Source: Rhipicephalus microplus
Lineage: Eukaryota; Arthropoda; Arachnida; Ixodida; Ixodidae
Reading direction: 5' to 3'
DNA length: 64,000 nt
NCBI RefSeq assembly: GCF_043290135.1
Contig: NW_027464604.1
Location: 2,239,501 to 2,303,500, forward strand
The notes under the pieces were generated by a model that worked only from the letters and a program-made list of their open reading frames with translations, was not told where the DNA came from and ran no database searches. Made by a program: the position numbers and the translations under genes. Positions 63,392-64,000 of this stretch are shown one piece after another. Numbering within the stretch: position 1 is the stretch's first letter; each line of letters starts with the position of its first letter.

Positions 63392-63578
63392 CTCTCGCCA
63401 AATGACATCATTCTTTAAGGTTTCACGATGCTTGCATGCGCTTTAACGAGAATATCACAACATAGCAGTTTCGCACTTGTAACGGTACAACACGCAGTAT
63501 TTGGCTTGTTCATGCCGTTTTGTGTGCTTTCACAACATTTCACCCATAGCAGTTTCGTACATGAAATAAAACAATTAT
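63392..63578 (+). repeat. Reference gamma subunit (187 bp)
   Basis: Starts CTCTCGCCAAATGACATC. Contains GGTTTCACGATGCTTGC, CTTTAACGAGAATATCAC in place of a telomere-like stretch, TTCGCACTTGTAACGG, and AGCAGTTTCGTAC. The boxes occur in the same order as in alpha and beta, which supports a common origin. Confidence 0.85.
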
Positions 63579-64000
63579 ATCTCGTTAGATGACGTCCTTT
63601 TTGGTGATTTCACGATGCTACCTAGCTCAAACTAACATAATTCAACCTAACATAACCTTCGCACTTCTATCGTTAGAAAACGTTTTACTCGCTACTTTAC
63701 AATGCTCTCTACAACATTACGACGGTTTCATGCGCTTTCACATTAGATATCGCAGTTCCCGACTTGTAATGGTGAAAAACACTGCATCTCACAAAGTGAC
63801 ATTGTTTAATGCGGTTTTACGACGGTTCATATCTTAACCTAACCTAACATTCGCGCTTGTATCTCAAAACGCTCTATTACACTGTTTCGTTCACAATTAC
63901 GATATTTGAATGACCTCACAGTTTTTCACCAACTTATTACAGTACAGAACGCTGTCTCTCGCCAAATGACATTATTCTTTAAGGTTTCACGATGCTTGCA

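Larger units (their letters stand above)
62593..64000 (+). repeat. Satellite segment S37 (over 1408 bp, runs off the window)
   Basis: The left part follows S14/S17 (AAACCTACCCTAAC). From 63015 it is pure tandem monomer with no CCTAA block. The monomers starting at 63015 and 63579 differ at only about two positions over the visible overlap (GTGATTTC near 63604, GACATTATTC near 63968), suggesting very recent duplication. Confidence 0.92.

Noticed and set aside
1..64000. CRISPR array
   Set aside because: The repeats are hundreds of bases long with no unique spacers of constant length, and telomeric repeats and diverged monomers explain all periodicity.
1..64000. Telomere-targeting retrotransposons (SART/TRAS type) in the CCTAA blocks
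   Set aside because: No reverse transcriptase or gag-like frame, no poly-A tract and no non-satellite DNA inside any block.
1..64000. Strong G-quadruplex arrays on the minus strand
   Set aside because: TTAGG gives only two adjacent G per unit, so at best weak two-layer structures are possible; nothing beyond the repeat itself supports them.
1..64000. tRNA, rRNA or other structured RNA genes
   Set aside because: No cloverleaf, rRNA core sequence or polymerase III promoter arrangement was recognised on either strand; the only clear long hairpin is the insert at 8151-8226.

Overview
The window holds no gene that I can support. It is 64 kb of one composite tandem array made of two interleaved components, and both window edges lie inside it. 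Component 1 is degenerate (CCTAA)n, whose complement (TTAGG)n is the ancestral arthropod telomere repeat. It forms 37 blocks of 65 to 1323 bp, about 21.8 kb in total (roughly a third of the window), all with the C-rich strand on +. Component 2 is an AT-rich satellite with a 564-bp monomer, also always in one orientation. The monomer looks like an old trimer of related subunits, here called alpha (about 207 bp), beta (about 170 bp) and gamma (about 187 bp). The likely source is an insect or other arthropod subtelomere, or an interstitial telomeric satellite region. The order or species cannot be told from this sequence. If the blocks keep canonical telomere polarity, the chromosome end lies to the left.

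Layout. 1-842: satellite, then a long block. 1.4-11.6 kb: satellite segments of about 1.2 kb separated mainly by short blocks (160-209 bp), with one unrelated 107-bp foldback insert at 8152-8258. 11.65-23 kb: long blocks (600-690 bp) in nested higher-order duplications of 2.4-3.3 kb. 24-31 kb: a mix of short and long blocks, including a near-identical second copy of the window start at 25245-26655. 31-49 kb: very regular alternation of about 700 bp of CCTAA with 676 bp of satellite, organised as two copies of a 9.4-kb unit. 49-57 kb: a 3.9-kb tandem duplication, part of which recurs at 59.4-62 kb. 62.6-64 kb: uninterrupted 564-bp monomers.

Two quantitative regularities stand out. Satellite segments between blocks measure about 676 + n x 564 bp (n = 0, 1, 2 or 4). 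CCTAA block lengths keep a strict pentamer register: 27 of 29 long blocks are 4 modulo 5, explained by one shared 4-nt unit, and the two exceptions are each accounted for exactly. The blocks share ordered variant pentamers and fixed flanks, so they were amplified with the satellite rather than added separately by telomerase. The 61-88-codon open frames that recur in the array are satellite by-products; most alpha copies close the frame at codon 14.
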